A DNA stretch of 64,000 nucleotides, taken from contig NZ_AP024469.1 in NCBI RefSeq assembly GCF_016865365.1, forward strand, positions 1,293,001 to 1,357,000. Direction: 5' to 3'. This document shows positions 1 to 8,305 of the stretch, in pieces. The notes beneath the pieces are model-generated. The model did not search any database and was not told the DNA's origin. It saw only the letters and a list, made by a program, of their open reading frames with translations. The stretch comes from Geobacter sp. SVR. Its GTDB lineage: Bacteria > Desulfobacterota > Desulfuromonadia > Geobacterales > Pseudopelobacteraceae. Position 1 is the first letter of the stretch; each line of letters begins with the position of its first letter. Both the position numbers and the translations under genes were made by a program.

Positions 1-1530
1 CATCAGCCCGATCTCTTCGCGCTTCATGGCAGCAGTGGTTTCCTCCATGCGCTCGCGCCCCAGGGAGGTGTCCATCACCTCCACCAGCCGACTGATGGCC
101 CGCTTCATCTTGGCGTAGTAGGCCGAGAAGCGCTCGCCCGGGTCGTTGTCCCGCATTTCCAGAATGTCCAGGTTGGCCCGGATGATGGCCAGCGGCGTCC
201 GGTATTCATGGGACAGCATCTCCACGAAGCGGATCTGGTTGTCCAGGGCCTCGCGCTCGTTCTTCAGGGCGATCTCCAGCTGACGGTGCAGTCTGAGCAG
301 CCGCGAGGTCATGCGCGCCTGGCGCCGGATCTTTTCGTTGACCCCTCCCAGAGAGATGAAACCGAAGATCCCGCGGGGTCTCCCCTGATCGTCGCTCTCA
401 CCGGCATTCCGGCCGAGCAGCGAGGTCATGATCTCGTATTCCCGGTCGAGCCGGCATACGGCGCGGTCAAGACGGTAGAGGTACACCATGGCGAAGACCA
501 TGGTGAACGACACCAGGAAGGCCGCCGGAGGCAGCCAGCGATTACTGAACGTCAGCAGGAGGAATGCGCCCGCCAGCACCAGGAACTGGCTCGCGCACCA
601 GGCCAGCAGCGTATTTCTCTCGCTCAGCCTCAGGAACACGAGGGCCAGTCCGAGGGACGACGCGATCAGGGCACCTGTCCAGCACCAGCCGGGCAGATCT
701 GATATCATGCTGTTTTCCATCAGGTTGTTCAGGATGGCGGCATGCACCTCGACCCCGGACATCCTGGTGCGGGACTGGCTGAAGGGGGTCGAGATCCCGT
801 CGACGACTCCCGGCACCGTCACCCCCACCAGCACGATCTTGTCCCGGAAGTATGAGGGGGGCACGCCCCCCCTGACCACATCGGCCAGGGATACCTGGTT
901 GAAGCTGCCGGGAGGGCCGTAGAAATTGATTTTGCAGAAATCCCGCTGCTGGATCGGGGCACCGCTCACGGTATCCTGAGGTAGAGTTCTGCGGAACTGC
1001 CTGCGGAAAACCGTTTCGTTGATCACCGAGGTTAGGGAGGGTAGCAGCCTGCCGTTGCAGTAGATGCTGTGAAACATCCCCCTGGTCACATGGTCGGTCC
1101 CCGGCTCCACATGGATGTGGCCGGTCCGCAGCGGCGACAGTCCTGCCAGCGGTTCCAGGATAGTGGATGCGCCTTCCAGATACTCCGCCAGGATGACCCT
1201 GCCGTGTTTCCGAATGGCCTCGCCCAGCAGGATGTCGTCCTTGTCCGGCTCCATCAGCAGCAGGTCGAAGCCCACTACCGCGGCTTGGTCGAGCCGTTCC
1301 AGCATTTCGGCATAGTATCTTCTCGGCAGCGGCCAGCGACCCAGTGCGTCCAGCGAGGCTGCGTCAATGGCAACGATGACGATGCGCTGGGACACGCTCC
1401 GCTCGCCCCTGAGGCGCAGGAACGTATCGTAGAGATAGGTATCGACGCCGGAAAGCGCCCCCAGGAATTCGAGACATGGCACAACCGCGATCAGGACAGC
1501 CAGCAGTATGAAGAAGCGGAGTTTCCTCAT
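1..1530 (-). CDS. CHASE2-domain sensor histidine kinase, C-terminus cut by window edge
   Basis: The open frame runs from ATG at 1530 to the window start (510 codons, no stop). An N-terminal membrane segment (about residues 5-25) precedes an extracytoplasmic CHASE2 sensor domain (about 28-310, with VIVAIDAASLDALG near its start). Several hydrophobic segments follow (about 320-390), then a coiled region and a HisKA dimerisation domain with the H-box SHEYRTPLAI; H441 is the predicted phosphoacceptor. The catalytic ATPase domain would lie outside the window. CHASE2 kinases sense unknown extracytoplasmic signals. The gene starts 9 bp after the stop of the LysM-FecR gene, so the two are probably co-transcribed, a pairing I recognise from CHASE2 cyclases and kinases elsewhere. 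The domain call is firm; ligand and output are unknown. Confidence 0.85.
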   Translation of the reverse strand, partial: MRKLRFFILLAVLIAVVPCLEFLGALSGVDTYLYDTFLRLRGERSVSQRIVIVAIDAASLDALGRWPLPRRYYAEMLERLDQAAVVGFDLLLMEPDKDDILLGEAIRKHGRVILAEYLEGASTILEPLAGLSPLRTGHIHVEPGTDHVTRGMFHSIYCNGRLLPSLTSVINETVFRRQFRRTLPQDTVSGAPIQQRDFCKINFYGPPGSFNQVSLADVVRGGVPPSYFRDKIVLVGVTVPGVVDGISTPFSQSRTRMSGVEVHAAILNNLMENSMISDLPGWCWTGALIASSLGLALVFLRLSERNTLLAWCASQFLVLAGAFLLLTFSNRWLPPAAFLVSFTMVFAMVYLYRLDRAVCRLDREYEIMTSLLGRNAGESDDQGRPRGIFGFISLGGVNEKIRRQARMTSRLLRLHRQLEIALKNEREALDNQIRFVEMLSHEYRTPLAIIRANLDILEMRDNDPGERFSAYYAKMKRAISRLVEVMDTSLGRERMEETTAAMKREEIGLM

Positions 1531-1539
1531 GCCGGTATA

Positions 1540-3210
1540 TTAGAGCAACAGCAACAACAGCGCCGCCCCTGCCGCGCCAATGCCCCCCAGCGCCTCGTAC
1601 CAGTAATGTTTCCGTTCCTCGACCGTAAAGCTGCCCACTTGTGAGAAGCCGCCGGGGTTCCGCCCGGCATCCATGCCGGAAACCCGTACATAGTAGGTGC
1701 CCGGCTCCAGGGGGGTTACCAGCATCAGCCGGGGCTGCACAAGTACCCGGTCCATGAAGACCACCCTGAAATCCCTGTCGCGGGAAATCTGCAGGTGATA
1801 ACCGGCGGTCCCGTTGATCGGCTCCCATTCCAGGTAGAAATGATCGTCGCCATCTTGCGGTTTTTTCACCGACGGCGGCATGAGCCGGACAATCGAGAAC
1901 GGGTGGACGGTTGACCAGTCTCCGGCATAACCATCCTGCGCCAGCGACCTCACCCGCAGATAGTGGGTCCCGGCCTGGAGCTGTTTCAGATGATACGCGG
2001 TTTCCCTGGTGGTGCCGGAGTCGAATGCCACGGTGGAAAAGTCGGGGTCGCCGGAGATCTGCGCCTGGTAGGAGGCTGCCCCCAGGACTGTGTGCCACTG
2101 GACCCTGATCGGCATTTCAGGCAGCGCGGCGCCGTTTTCGGGGGCAACGACGGTCGGCGGCACCGGTTTTTTCCGCACCCTTGTCTGCCGCGGCTGCGAC
2201 AGAGGCCCCTCAAGTCCCTCCCCGCCGATACTGCTGGCAATAACGTAATAGGTTCCGTCGGCCAGCCCTTCAAAACGGAGCGGTTCTTCCGGCCGTATGG
2301 TCGCGGTCCGGGCCGTATCCTTTCCTTCCGGGTCCCGCGCCAGTACGATCCGGTAGGAGGCTGCATTTTCCACCCTTGCAAAACGGATTTCGCCGGTCCG
2401 GTCATCGTACAGCGGGGCAAGGTTTTCCGGCTCCGGAGGGGGCAGCAGCCTGACCGGCGCCGAGGGGGGCTCGTTCTTCCTGACAATGGAGCCTTCTCCT
2501 TCGCGCAGCAGCACGGTCGTTCCGCTCGACGAGACGTCAATACTGTGCTCAAGGGTCTCAGCCCTGGTGGTCAACGTCTCGTCCACCGCCACACGGTACT
2601 CCGTGCCCCTGGCAGCCGCCAGTGCGGAAGGGGTTTCCACTTCGAAGCGGGAATCGCGGCCCGTGGCCGCCTTGATCCGGGAAATGACCTTGCCCGATTC
2701 CAGGTAGAGTTCCCGCAGCAGATGCAGCGCGCCTTTACCTGCTTTCCTGACGAACAGCTCGGAGTTCTCCCGCAACAGGAACGAGGTACCGTCCTCAAAG
2801 GTGACCTCGACCGTACTTGCGGCGCCGGTCCTGAGCGAGCTGCCGGCCTGGACCACATCCCCCGCTTTCAGCTCTTCCCAGGCGGCATCCGTTGAAGATT
2901 TACGGGCGACCGCTCCTGTAAGCAGCGTTACCTTCCCTTTGAGCGGCACCCCCTTCAGCATCCCGACCGGGAGATTGATGCTCTGGCCGGGAGCGATGCG
3001 GTCGGGATCGGCCAGGCGGTTGATCGTGGCCACCTGCCGCCATTCCCCCGGATGCTCCAGGTATTTCCGGCAGATCCCGATCAGGGTTTCCTGGCGGGCA
3101 ACGCGAATCACCACCGTGCGGTCGTTGCCGGCGGCTGCGGACAGTACCGGAATCACCAGGCTGGACAACAGGCATATCAGGCTGATCATGCGGTGAAGCG
3201 TTACTCTCAT
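1540..3210 (-). CDS. Secreted LysM-FecR protein with fibronectin-like repeats
   Basis: 556 aa. I chose the ATG at 3210 because an AGGAGGT Shine-Dalgarno lies just upstream and a signal peptide follows immediately (hydrophobic stretch about residues 8-27). A LysM peptidoglycan-binding module spans about 32-85, with the ending PGQSINLPVG typical of LysM. A FecR domain (about 105-215) contains a GTEYRV motif. Three fibronectin-III-like segments follow (about 255-330, 345-440, 445-535), each ending in a G-T-Y-Y/H-x-R-V type strand. The C-terminus has a short hydrophobic tail rich in Ala and Leu, possibly a membrane anchor. The protein likely sits at the cell wall or periplasm and may act as the sensory partner of the downstream CHASE2 kinase; that role is inferred from linkage only. 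Confidence 0.85.
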   Translation of the reverse strand: MRVTLHRMISLICLLSSLVIPVLSAAAGNDRTVVIRVARQETLIGICRKYLEHPGEWRQVATINRLADPDRIAPGQSINLPVGMLKGVPLKGKVTLLTGAVARKSSTDAAWEELKAGDVVQAGSSLRTGAASTVEVTFEDGTSFLLRENSELFVRKAGKGALHLLRELYLESGKVISRIKAATGRDSRFEVETPSALAAARGTEYRVAVDETLTTRAETLEHSIDVSSSGTTVLLREGEGSIVRKNEPPSAPVRLLPPPEPENLAPLYDDRTGEIRFARVENAASYRIVLARDPEGKDTARTATIRPEEPLRFEGLADGTYYVIASSIGGEGLEGPLSQPRQTRVRKKPVPPTVVAPENGAALPEMPIRVQWHTVLGAASYQAQISGDPDFSTVAFDSGTTRETAYHLKQLQAGTHYLRVRSLAQDGYAGDWSTVHPFSIVRLMPPSVKKPQDGDDHFYLEWEPINGTAGYHLQISRDRDFRVVFMDRVLVQPRLMLVTPLEPGTYYVRVSGMDAGRNPGGFSQVGSFTVEERKHYWYEALGGIGAAGAALLLLLL

Positions 3211-3615
3211 GGGGTGAGGCACCTCCTGGTTGTGCGGCCGGTTCCCCCTTTTTCCGGCCTCATCCGGCAGGATGAGGGGAGGCATGCCAGCGATGGCAGG
3301 GAAGACCGTCAGGCTCTTGATAGCCCGATTGATGCCTGTCCGTCAACCAAAACAGCGGTCTGCGCAGTACCGGACAGAGAAGGAATCCCTGTTCGCCGGT
3401 TGTTCCCGCCGCCGCTGAAACTGAAGGTCAGACAGGAGGAAAATGCAGTGAAACGCTACGATTACCGGATGGTTACGGACCGGCTGCGGTAGTATCGGGC
3501 GCAAGCCGGGAACAGTTCAACCGATAAATTGCGACTAAATGTGACGAAATGTGACAGGGGTAAGATGAGGACAGTCTGAGGGGAGGGATTCGGAATAAAC
3601 CTAAAATTCGGCACT
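3211..3615. other. Intergenic region upstream of the LysM-FecR gene
   Basis: About 400 bp with no convincing gene. It holds the upstream region of the minus-strand LysM-FecR gene and a set of tandem AAATGTGAC repeats at 3526-3556, listed separately. A good Shine-Dalgarno (AGGAGGAAA, about 3436-3444) on the plus strand is followed only by an immediately terminated ATG and a 14-codon GTG frame, which I do not call as a gene. Confidence 0.5.
3526..3556. promoter_or_regulatory. Three tandem ~10-bp direct repeats, candidate regulator site
   Basis: Three units in a row are visible: AAATTGCGACT, AAATGTGACG and AAATGTGACA. Spacing is 10-11 bp, one helical turn, which suits cooperative binding by a response regulator or similar protein on one face of the DNA. 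The site lies about 315 bp upstream of the LysM-FecR start. No binding protein is identified. Confidence 0.4.
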
Positions 3616-3793
3616 TTTGCCACAGAGACACGAAGACACAGAGAAATTCCAAGGCATAGAACACGGAAAAGGCGGTACAAACGGATCAAGACGGATAATT
3701 GTCAGTCTGATCCTGGCGTTTCCGCCGTTTCCACTTTTTCCGTGTGCCATGCCTTTCCGGTGTTCCTCCGCGTCTCTGTGTCTCTGTGGCAAA
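3616..3793. repeat. CACAGAG-family imperfect inverted repeat (copy a)
   Basis: The left arm begins TTTGCCACAGAGACAC and the right arm ends GTGTCTCTGTGGCAAA, so the outer ~18 bp are exact inverted repeats. Inner segments also pair (CACGGAAAAGGCGG with CCGCC...TTTTTCCGTG), making a long imperfect hairpin of about 178 bp. Related elements occur at 9299, 34275 and 49885 and partly at 58610. The right end abuts the stop of the ABC_sub_bind gene at 3801, so the transcribed hairpin may also act as a 3' end structure. Confidence 0.75.
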
Positions 3794-3800
3794 TGCTTTT

Positions 3801-4796
3801 TTATTTCTTGGTCAGCTTGCCGTTCTCGACCACTTTGTTGGCACCCTTGACAAGATCCTTCGGGATGGTCAGGCCCAGCTTCTTGGCCACATCCAGGTTG
3901 ACCAGCAGATCGATGTCCGATGTCTTGGTCATGAAGCGGGTGGGAATCTGCTCGGGCTTCTTGCCTTTGAGGATTTCGCCGATCAGCACGCCGGTTACGC
4001 GGCCCATCTTGTAGTAATCAAAGCCCCAGGCGGCCAGAACCGGGTAGTTTTCAGCGGAGCTCGGATCAGCCGACATGATCGGCACCTTGTTCTTCATGGC
4101 CACGTCGGCAACGGCGCTCATGGCCGATACCACCGTGTTGTCGGTGCTGATGTACAGCGCATCCACCCTGCGGATGATGGCCTGGGTGGCCTGCTTCACT
4201 TCGGAGGACTTGGAAACAGTCGTCTCTACGAACTCGATCCCCAGTTCCTTGCAGGCCTGTTTGACAACGCCCGCCAGCACCACGGCGTTTTCCTCGGAGC
4301 TGGTGTAGATGTGGCCGAGGCGCTTGATCTTCTTGATCTTGAGCAGGAGCTCGATCTGCTGCTTGACCGGGGTCATGTCGGAAACGCCGGTAACCCATTT
4401 CCCGCCACCTTTGAGCGACTTGACCAGGCCAGCCTTGACCGGGTCGGTTACGGCGGAGAAAACGACCGGGGTCTCTTTGAGGGTATTTACCAGGGACTGG
4501 GCAGTAGGGGTGGCGATGCCGACAGCCAGAGTGACCTTTTCGGACTGGAACTTGTTGGCGATGGAGGCGGCGGTGCCGATATCGCCGTTGGCGTTCTGCA
4601 GGTCGTACTCGGCATGTACCCGGGAAGCGGCCAGCTCGTCCTGAATACCTTTTTCAACGGCATCCAGAGCGGGGTGCGACACGATCTTCGATATCCCGAT
4701 CAGCACCTTTTTGGGGGGATCCGCCGCAAACACCGAGGAAAACGACACAAGGGAAACCGCGAGCAGGGCACATACCACACTGATTTTTTTTCTCAC
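3801..4796 (-). CDS. ABC transporter substrate-binding protein, ABC_sub_bind family
   Basis: 331 aa from a GTG start at 4796, chosen because a strong CCTCCT complement (AGGAGG, 4803-4808) lies 6 nt upstream and the signal peptide begins there (MRKKISVVCALL..., cleavage likely after SSVFA). The mature protein shows the two-lobed periplasmic-binding pattern of the ABC_sub_bind family (PF04392/COG2984): VLIGISKIVSHPALDAV near the N-terminus, a segment VFSAVTDPVKAGLV, and DALYISTDNTVVS in the second lobe. Members bind small ligands, some of them aromatic amino acids such as tryptophan, and usually sit next to a permease and an ATPase; neither is present here. The ligand is therefore not assigned. 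Confidence 0.85.
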   Translation of the reverse strand: MRKKISVVCALLAVSLVSFSSVFAADPPKKVLIGISKIVSHPALDAVEKGIQDELAASRVHAEYDLQNANGDIGTAASIANKFQSEKVTLAVGIATPTAQSLVNTLKETPVVFSAVTDPVKAGLVKSLKGGGKWVTGVSDMTPVKQQIELLLKIKKIKRLGHIYTSSEENAVVLAGVVKQACKELGIEFVETTVSKSSEVKQATQAIIRRVDALYISTDNTVVSAMSAVADVAMKNKVPIMSADPSSAENYPVLAAWGFDYYKMGRVTGVLIGEILKGKKPEQIPTRFMTKTSDIDLLVNLDVAKKLGLTIPKDLVKGANKVVENGKLTKK

Positions 4797-4821
4797 CCGA
4801 CACCTCCTGATCATTGAATGT

Positions 4822-4835
4822 AAGGACACGTCCTT
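4822..4835. promoter_or_regulatory. Short inverted repeat upstream of the ABC_sub_bind gene
   Basis: AAGGAC-AC-GTCCTT has 6-bp perfect arms around a 2-nt centre. It lies 26 nt upstream of the GTG start at 4796 and just before the Shine-Dalgarno, a position suitable for an operator or a 5' UTR hairpin. Function is inferred from position only. Confidence 0.3.
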
Positions 4836-5254
4836 GTTAAAGCCGAATGGGCAAATATGAAACATTTAAACGGGTTTGCAACCATATCATTACGGGCAAA
4901 TTCCCGTCAATGCGAATGTGGCTGCTCCCGCCGGTCAGGCTCTTTCCTCTTCCGGGACGGCATTTCAGCCGGGAGACGGCATTTCGACCCGGCTTCACCA
5001 GTGCCACAACAAAATTCAGTACCGTACCCCGCCCATATTCACCACTTATGCCGATACGGCCCGATTCTCGCCGTTGGCATGGATCTCGTAAGTTCTTTTT
5101 ATGGGATACCTTTGCCGTAAAAGGGCCAGCCTCTCTCCTGGCGGGAAATTCCTTTGCTTTCTTCTCCGGTTTTGTATCCCAGGTGCTCATGCGTTACCCA
5201 TTTATGGGCAATCCAACAGGCAGTTTCAATCCATCGGTTCGAAAGGAGCATGCA
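4836..5254. other. Divergent intergenic region, no gene found
   Basis: About 420 bp between the divergent ABC_sub_bind and glycine-zipper genes. Open frames cross it on both strands but lack ribosome sites and recognisable protein features. A small inverted repeat (ACGGG-CAAATT-CCCGT, about 4892-4907) is visible. I looked for c-di-GMP, cobalamin and TPP riboswitch signatures and found no convincing match. Confidence 0.4.
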
Positions 5255-5758
5255 ATGAACACGGGAAAGAAAAAATTGCGGGCAAAAGCGGCCATTATTT
5301 ACGGTATTGCCGCGGCAATGGCTGCAGCCGTGGTTGCCTCCGGCCCGGCCGGCGCGCAGGAGTCTTTTGTCTACCCCAACAAGGGGCAGAGCAACGAGCA
5401 GATGGAGCAGGACAAGTACTCGTGCATGCAGTGGGCCAAGCAGCAGACCGGGGTCGATCCCACCCAGATGGCGCAGGCACCGGCGCCTCCTCCCCAGCAG
5501 ACAGGAGGGGTCGTGAAAGGGGGCGCAGGGGGCGCGGCTCTGGGAGCCATTGGGGGGGCTATCGGCGGTAATGCCGGCAAGGGGGCTGCCATCGGTGCAG
5601 CCACCGGGGGGATCGTCGGCGGAGTACGCCAAAGGCGGGGCAACAAAGAACAGGAACAGTATGCCCAGCAGCAGGCGGCCGACAGCAGCAAACGGCGCAG
5701 CGATTACGACCGCGCGTGGGGCGCCTGCCTGGAGGGCAAGGGTTATACGGTCAAGTGA
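5255..5758 (+). CDS. Exported glycine-zipper protein
   Basis: 167 aa. The ATG at 5255 follows a GAAAGGAG ribosome site and starts a signal peptide (hydrophobic about residues 13-33, likely cleavage after GPAGA|Q). The middle (about 85-125) is a glycine zipper: GGAGGAALGAIGGAIGG then KGAAIGAATGGIVGG, the small-xxx-small pattern of Gly-zipper/YMGG proteins. A charged, glutamine-rich segment follows and the C-terminus ends in YDRAWGACLEGKGYTVK. The paired Cys residues (SCMQW and GACLEGKGY) are typical of this class of envelope proteins. It opens a plus-strand run of five exported proteins. The molecular role is unknown; association with or insertion into a membrane is plausible from the zipper. 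Confidence 0.8.
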   Translation: MNTGKKKLRAKAAIIYGIAAAMAAAVVASGPAGAQESFVYPNKGQSNEQMEQDKYSCMQWAKQQTGVDPTQMAQAPAPPPQQTGGVVKGGAGGAALGAIGGAIGGNAGKGAAIGAATGGIVGGVRQRRGNKEQEQYAQQQAADSSKRRSDYDRAWGACLEGKGYTVK

Positions 5759-5947
5759 CGCTTTTGGGGAACCGGCACCCCCTGCTTGCCGGGATGCGGC
5801 TCTGTTGCCCGGTTATACGACATGGAGCGCTTTGGGAGGAGCCAGACAAGAGACTGCGCGGTTCAGGCCATGTGGGGCGGCTTGGCCGACCTGCGGATCA
5901 ACGTTTTGAGGCGTTTGTGACGGTGAAAACTCACGAGGGAGGTTACC

Positions 5948-6367
5948 ATGGCACGGATTTCTGCTGTATTGCTTGCAATTGTGGTCCTTTTCGGAGCGGT
6001 CGAGGTCATGGCTGCGGAGAAGGACAAGGATAAGGATAAGGACAGGAATGTCTTTGTATGCGCCCTGTCCCGGACGGTTGAGTGCGTATCCGACGAGGGA
6101 TGCGTCGAGACGACCGTACAGGAAATGGTCCTTCCGCGTTTTGTCCGGATCGACCTCAACGCCAAGTCCATCACTTCGCTCGACAAAGAGGTGGACCGTA
6201 CCACCAGGATCAGTTCGGTCGAGCGTCTGAACGGGCTGATCGTACTGCACGGGACCGAACAGCGCGGGTGGAGTGTGGCGATCGGTGAAAACTCCGGCAA
6301 TGTCACCCTGACTGCTTCCGGAGATGGAGACGGCTTTGTCGTCTTCGGGTCCTGCATCAATCCCTGA
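5948..6367 (+). CDS. Small exported protein of unknown function
   Basis: 139 aa. The ATG at 5948 is preceded by GAGGGAGG and encodes a clear signal peptide (ISAVLLAIVVLFGAVEVMA, cleavage about residue 22). A highly charged linker of repeated Lys-Asp (KDKDKDKD, about 25-33) comes next. The remainder is a compact beta-rich domain with three Cys residues close together (FVCALS, VECVSD, GCVET) and a fourth near the end (GSCINP), suggesting disulfides. It lies 34 bp before the SYLF gene. I do not recognise the family. Confidence 0.75.
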   Translation: MARISAVLLAIVVLFGAVEVMAAEKDKDKDKDRNVFVCALSRTVECVSDEGCVETTVQEMVLPRFVRIDLNAKSITSLDKEVDRTTRISSVERLNGLIVLHGTEQRGWSVAIGENSGNVTLTASGDGDGFVVFGSCINP

Positions 6368-6400
6368 AGCGGGTAGATCGTGTCAGAACAGGGGAAAACC

Positions 6401-6964
6401 ATGAAAAAACAGGTGATAGAACGGCTGGGCCTGCTGAGCCTGGCGCTCGTGTTCATGCTCTTGGCATCTCCGCTGCCGGCTCCTGCCGCCGACAAGGCCG
6501 ACATCAACCGTGATGCGGATGCTGCCTTGCAGAAGCTGTACGACGGCAACTCTCTGGCCAGGGGCCTGGCGGACAAGGCACAGGGAGTCCTGATCTTTCC
6601 CAGCATCGTCAAAGGGGGATTCTTCATCGGCGGACAGTACGGCGACGGCGTCCTCCGTCAAAAGAGCACGGTGACGGGATATTATCGCAGTGTCGCTTTC
6701 TCCTACGGGCTCCAGGCCGGTGTCCAATCCTTCGGGTACGTGCTGTTGTTCATGAACGAGGCCGCTCTGGACTACCTCAAAAAATCGGATGGCTGGGAGA
6801 TCGGGGTTGGCCCGAGTGTCGTCGTGGTTGACGCGGGGGTTGCCAAGACCCTGACCACCACGACCGCCAAGGATGACATCTATGCCTTCATTTTCGACCA
6901 GAAGGGGCTGATGGCAGGCATCGGCCTGCAGGGAACCAAGATCACGAAGATCGAGCCGAAATAG
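6401..6964 (+). CDS. SYLF-domain (YSC84/DUF500) lipid-binding protein
   Basis: 187 aa from ATG 6401, preferred over the in-frame GTG at 6380 because CAGGGGAAAACC lies directly upstream and the signal peptide begins with KKQVIERLG. After cleavage near APAAD the chain shows the SYLF pattern: an N-terminal helix (LARGLADKAQGVLIFPSIVKGGFFIGG, discontinuous here), then YRSVAFSYGLQAGVQSFG, and a C-terminal AFIFDQKGLMAGIGLQG that is the usual family ending. SYLF proteins bind phosphoinositides in eukaryotes; bacterial members are exported and of unclear role. It is part of the exported-protein run from 5255 to 9292. Confidence 0.85.
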   Translation: MKKQVIERLGLLSLALVFMLLASPLPAPAADKADINRDADAALQKLYDGNSLARGLADKAQGVLIFPSIVKGGFFIGGQYGDGVLRQKSTVTGYYRSVAFSYGLQAGVQSFGYVLLFMNEAALDYLKKSDGWEIGVGPSVVVVDAGVAKTLTTTTAKDDIYAFIFDQKGLMAGIGLQGTKITKIEPK

Positions 6965-7077
6965 CTCGTCCGGTTTTCGGCCGGAGCCGACTCCCATGAC
7001 GCTGGCAATCTGCCATGGAGATCGTCGGCTGACGTTCCGGCCGTTCCCCCGATTCCTCACGTCAGAGAGGAGCCTGT

Positions 7078-8232
7078 ATGAAGCTAAAATCGTTATGGAT
7101 GCGGGCAGTGAGCCTTTTTATCGCCCTCCTGCTGGCCGTGCCTCTCCCGGTGACGGCTCAGCAGGACCAGCAGCCTCAACAGGGGCAGGCCCCCCAGAAG
7201 AAGCTGTCGAAGGAGGAGCTGTCGCAGCTTCTGGCGCCCATCGCCCTGTACCCGGACGAACTGGTTGCGCAGATACTGATGGCCTCGACCTATCCTCTGG
7301 AGGTGGTGGAGGCGGACCGATGGGCGCAGAAGAACAAGAACCTCAAAGGGGATGACCTGACCAAGGCGCTCGAAAAGGAGGACTGGGACCCGAGCGTCAA
7401 GTCGATGGTGAACTTTCCTTCGGTCCTTTCGAGCATGAGCCAGAAGCTCGATGTAACCTCCAAGATCGGTGACGCCTTTCTCGAACAGCAGAAGGACGTG
7501 ATGGACACCATCCAGGATTTGCGCAAGAAAGCCCAATCCGCGGGCAACCTGAAGACGAACAAGCAACAGCAGGTGGTTGTGGAGCAGAACACCATCGTCA
7601 TCAAGCCGGCCGATCCCCAGGTTGTGTACGTTCCCAGCTACAACCCCACAGTGGTGTATGGCACCTGGGCCTACCCCGCCTATCCCCCGTATTACTATTA
7701 TCCCCCGCCTCCCGCTTATTATCCGGGACTTACCTTTGCAGCCGGCGTCACGATAGGGCTTGCCTGGGGCTATGCCTGGGGCAGCTGCAACTGGCACGGC
7801 GGCAGCGTGAACTACAACGTCAACAGGAACGTCAACATCAACAACAACATCAACCGGACCCGCTATCAGAACCGGCAGGGGACATGGCAGCACGACGCGG
7901 CGCATCGCCGGGGAGTGGCTTATCGTGACGGCGCCACTGCCAGACGGTATGGCCAGTCCCCGGCCCAGTCCGCGGCAAACCGGCGCGAGGCACGGGGCTA
8001 CGGGGGGACGCGTGCAGGCGGAGCGGGAGCGGGTACGCGCCCTGCAGCAGGAACCACGGCCCGTGCCGGTGGCACATCCGGAGCCGCACGGGAGAGCGCT
8101 TTCAGCGGCGGGGCCGGCAGCGGCAGACAGGAACGGATGGCCAGCGACCGGGGACATGCCAGCCGCCAGAGCGCCGGGATGTCTCGCGGAGGAGGCGGCG
8201 GTTTCCGGGGAGGTGGCGGTCGCCGGAGGTAG
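7078..8232 (+). CDS. DUF3300 exported protein
   Basis: 384 aa; the ATG follows GAGAGGAG. A signal peptide (about residues 1-27) is followed by a Gln/Pro linker and the DUF3300 domain (about 40-240), recognisable by QLLAPIALYPDELVAQILMA, EVVEADRWAQ, and DPQVVYVPSYNPTVVYG. A Tyr/Pro-rich stretch (about 202-222) and a small hydrophobic Gly/Trp segment follow. The C-terminal 130 residues are low complexity, first Asn/Arg-rich, then Gly/Ala/Arg, ending in glycine tracts and GGRRR, which may bind nucleic acid or polyanions at the cell surface. DUF3300 genes are often next to DUF2950 genes, as here. Biochemical function is unknown. Confidence 0.88.
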   Translation: MKLKSLWMRAVSLFIALLLAVPLPVTAQQDQQPQQGQAPQKKLSKEELSQLLAPIALYPDELVAQILMASTYPLEVVEADRWAQKNKNLKGDDLTKALEKEDWDPSVKSMVNFPSVLSSMSQKLDVTSKIGDAFLEQQKDVMDTIQDLRKKAQSAGNLKTNKQQQVVVEQNTIVIKPADPQVVYVPSYNPTVVYGTWAYPAYPPYYYYPPPPAYYPGLTFAAGVTIGLAWGYAWGSCNWHGGSVNYNVNRNVNINNNINRTRYQNRQGTWQHDAAHRRGVAYRDGATARRYGQSPAQSAANRREARGYGGTRAGGAGAGTRPAAGTTARAGGTSGAARESAFSGGAGSGRQERMASDRGHASRQSAGMSRGGGGGFRGGGGRRR

Positions 8233-8305
8233 CCGCGCAGACAGGTGATGCAACCGGAAGACGTTCAACCTGAACCCGCATGCTGAGACGAACGGAGGAT
8301 ACGAC

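Noticed and set aside
4836-5254. Possible riboswitch before the ABC_sub_bind gene
   Set aside because: Searched for c-di-GMP, cobalamin and TPP signatures; only isolated short similarities were found, not the conserved cores.
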